Assembly: GCF_010892395.1 (NCBI RefSeq)
Contig: NZ_JAACKB010000330.1
Span: forward strand, 1 to 6,547
DNA: 6,547 nucleotides
Reading direction: 5' to 3'
From: Sulfurovum sp. bin170
GTDB taxonomy: Bacteria > Campylobacterota > Campylobacteria > Campylobacterales > Sulfurovaceae
Part shown: positions 6,395 to 6,547 of the stretch, piece after piece
Numbering within the stretch: the stretch's first letter is position 1
Layout: the number at the start of each line of letters is the position of its first letter
The notes under the pieces: model-generated
The model's database searches: none
Seen by the model: the letters and a program-made list of their open reading frames with translations, nothing else
What the model was told of the DNA's origin: nothing
Translations under genes and position numbers: made by a program

Positions 6395-6501
6395 GACTTG
6401 CTCCCATCGCTCCTGAGACTATGTAAGAACCTAGGAAACGGAGGCTTCAGCCCTGAAAAAGACCAAGTTTTGCTAGGAAATAGCCATTTTTAGGTTATTT
6501 T
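6395..6501. other. Non-coding segment with nested complementarity, unidentified
   Basis: No convincing reading frame with a start, Shine-Dalgarno and useful length was found by eye on either strand. The segment is richer in G and C than the other gaps. AACCTA (6428-6433) is complementary to TAGGTT (6491-6496) and encloses two small inverted repeats, TTCAG-CC-CTGAA (6446-6457) and GCTA-GGAAA-TAGC (6472-6484), which together would give a three-way-junction shape. An alternative ACTTG/CAAGT pairing (6396-6400 with 6464-6468) competes with it. This could be a structured RNA or the subterminal part of a mobile element that continues beyond the right edge. Confidence 0.4.
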
Positions 6502-6547
6502 AGCTTTCATTTGGCGTGGCTAAAGCCCAATGCCAATGAATTAAGCT
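6502..6547. repeat. Long imperfect palindrome reaching the right edge (candidate mobile-element end)
   Basis: A nested imperfect hairpin: AGCTT (6502-6506) pairs with AAGCT (6543-6547), TCATT (6507-6511) with AATGA (6535-6539), GGC (6513-6515) with GCC (6532-6534), and GGCT (6518-6521) with AGCC (6524-6527), giving 17 pairs. It ends exactly at the window edge and may extend further. GGCTTTAGCC-like cores occur in REP elements and in the terminal hairpins of IS200/IS605-family elements. No transposase is present here, so the identity is open. Confidence 0.6.

Noticed and set aside
1..6547. CRISPR array, tRNA or rRNA genes
   Set aside because: No regularly spaced direct repeats and no cloverleaf or rRNA-like segments were seen on either strand.

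Overview
The window is AT-rich, gene-dense bacterial DNA. I read it as Campylobacterota (a Sulfurimonas/Sulfurovum-like free-living relative of Campylobacter) from codon use, poly-Gly lipoprotein starts, a HisKA_2-type kinase with an OmpR-type regulator, and a TRAP transporter. This is a family-level inference, not a database match.

Layout. Bases 1-296 hold the C-terminal part of a PIN-domain (VapC-like) ribonuclease cut by the left edge. Bases 340-2190 encode a fused DctQ-DctM TRAP transporter permease; no DctP binding protein is visible. Its stop codon lies inside the first of two inverted REP-like hairpins (2186-2281), which form a BIME-like unit between the transporter and the next gene. 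Bases 2348-3034 (minus) and 3154-4305 (plus) are a divergent two-component system: a REC plus winged-helix response regulator and a six-TM HisKA_2 histidine kinase. They share a 119-bp intergenic region that carries a 10-bp tandem direct repeat.

From 4375 a good sigma70-like promoter precedes two lipoprotein genes, 4453-5499 and 5499-6371, joined by a one-base TAATG stop/start overlap. The promoter is overlaid with inverted repeats that could be operators. An intrinsic terminator overlaps the second lipoprotein's stop codon. The last 150 bases appear non-coding but are rich in nested inverted repeats, ending in a 46-nt hairpin that reaches the right edge. This is a candidate mobile-element end or structured RNA.

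The kinase and regulator are the obvious functional pair. Their signal and targets are unknown, and the adjacent lipoprotein operon is only a positional candidate for a target. Nothing in the window is clearly a new system. The points most worth a second look are the REP pair that supplies a stop codon, the structured right edge, and the degenerate ATP-binding box of the kinase.
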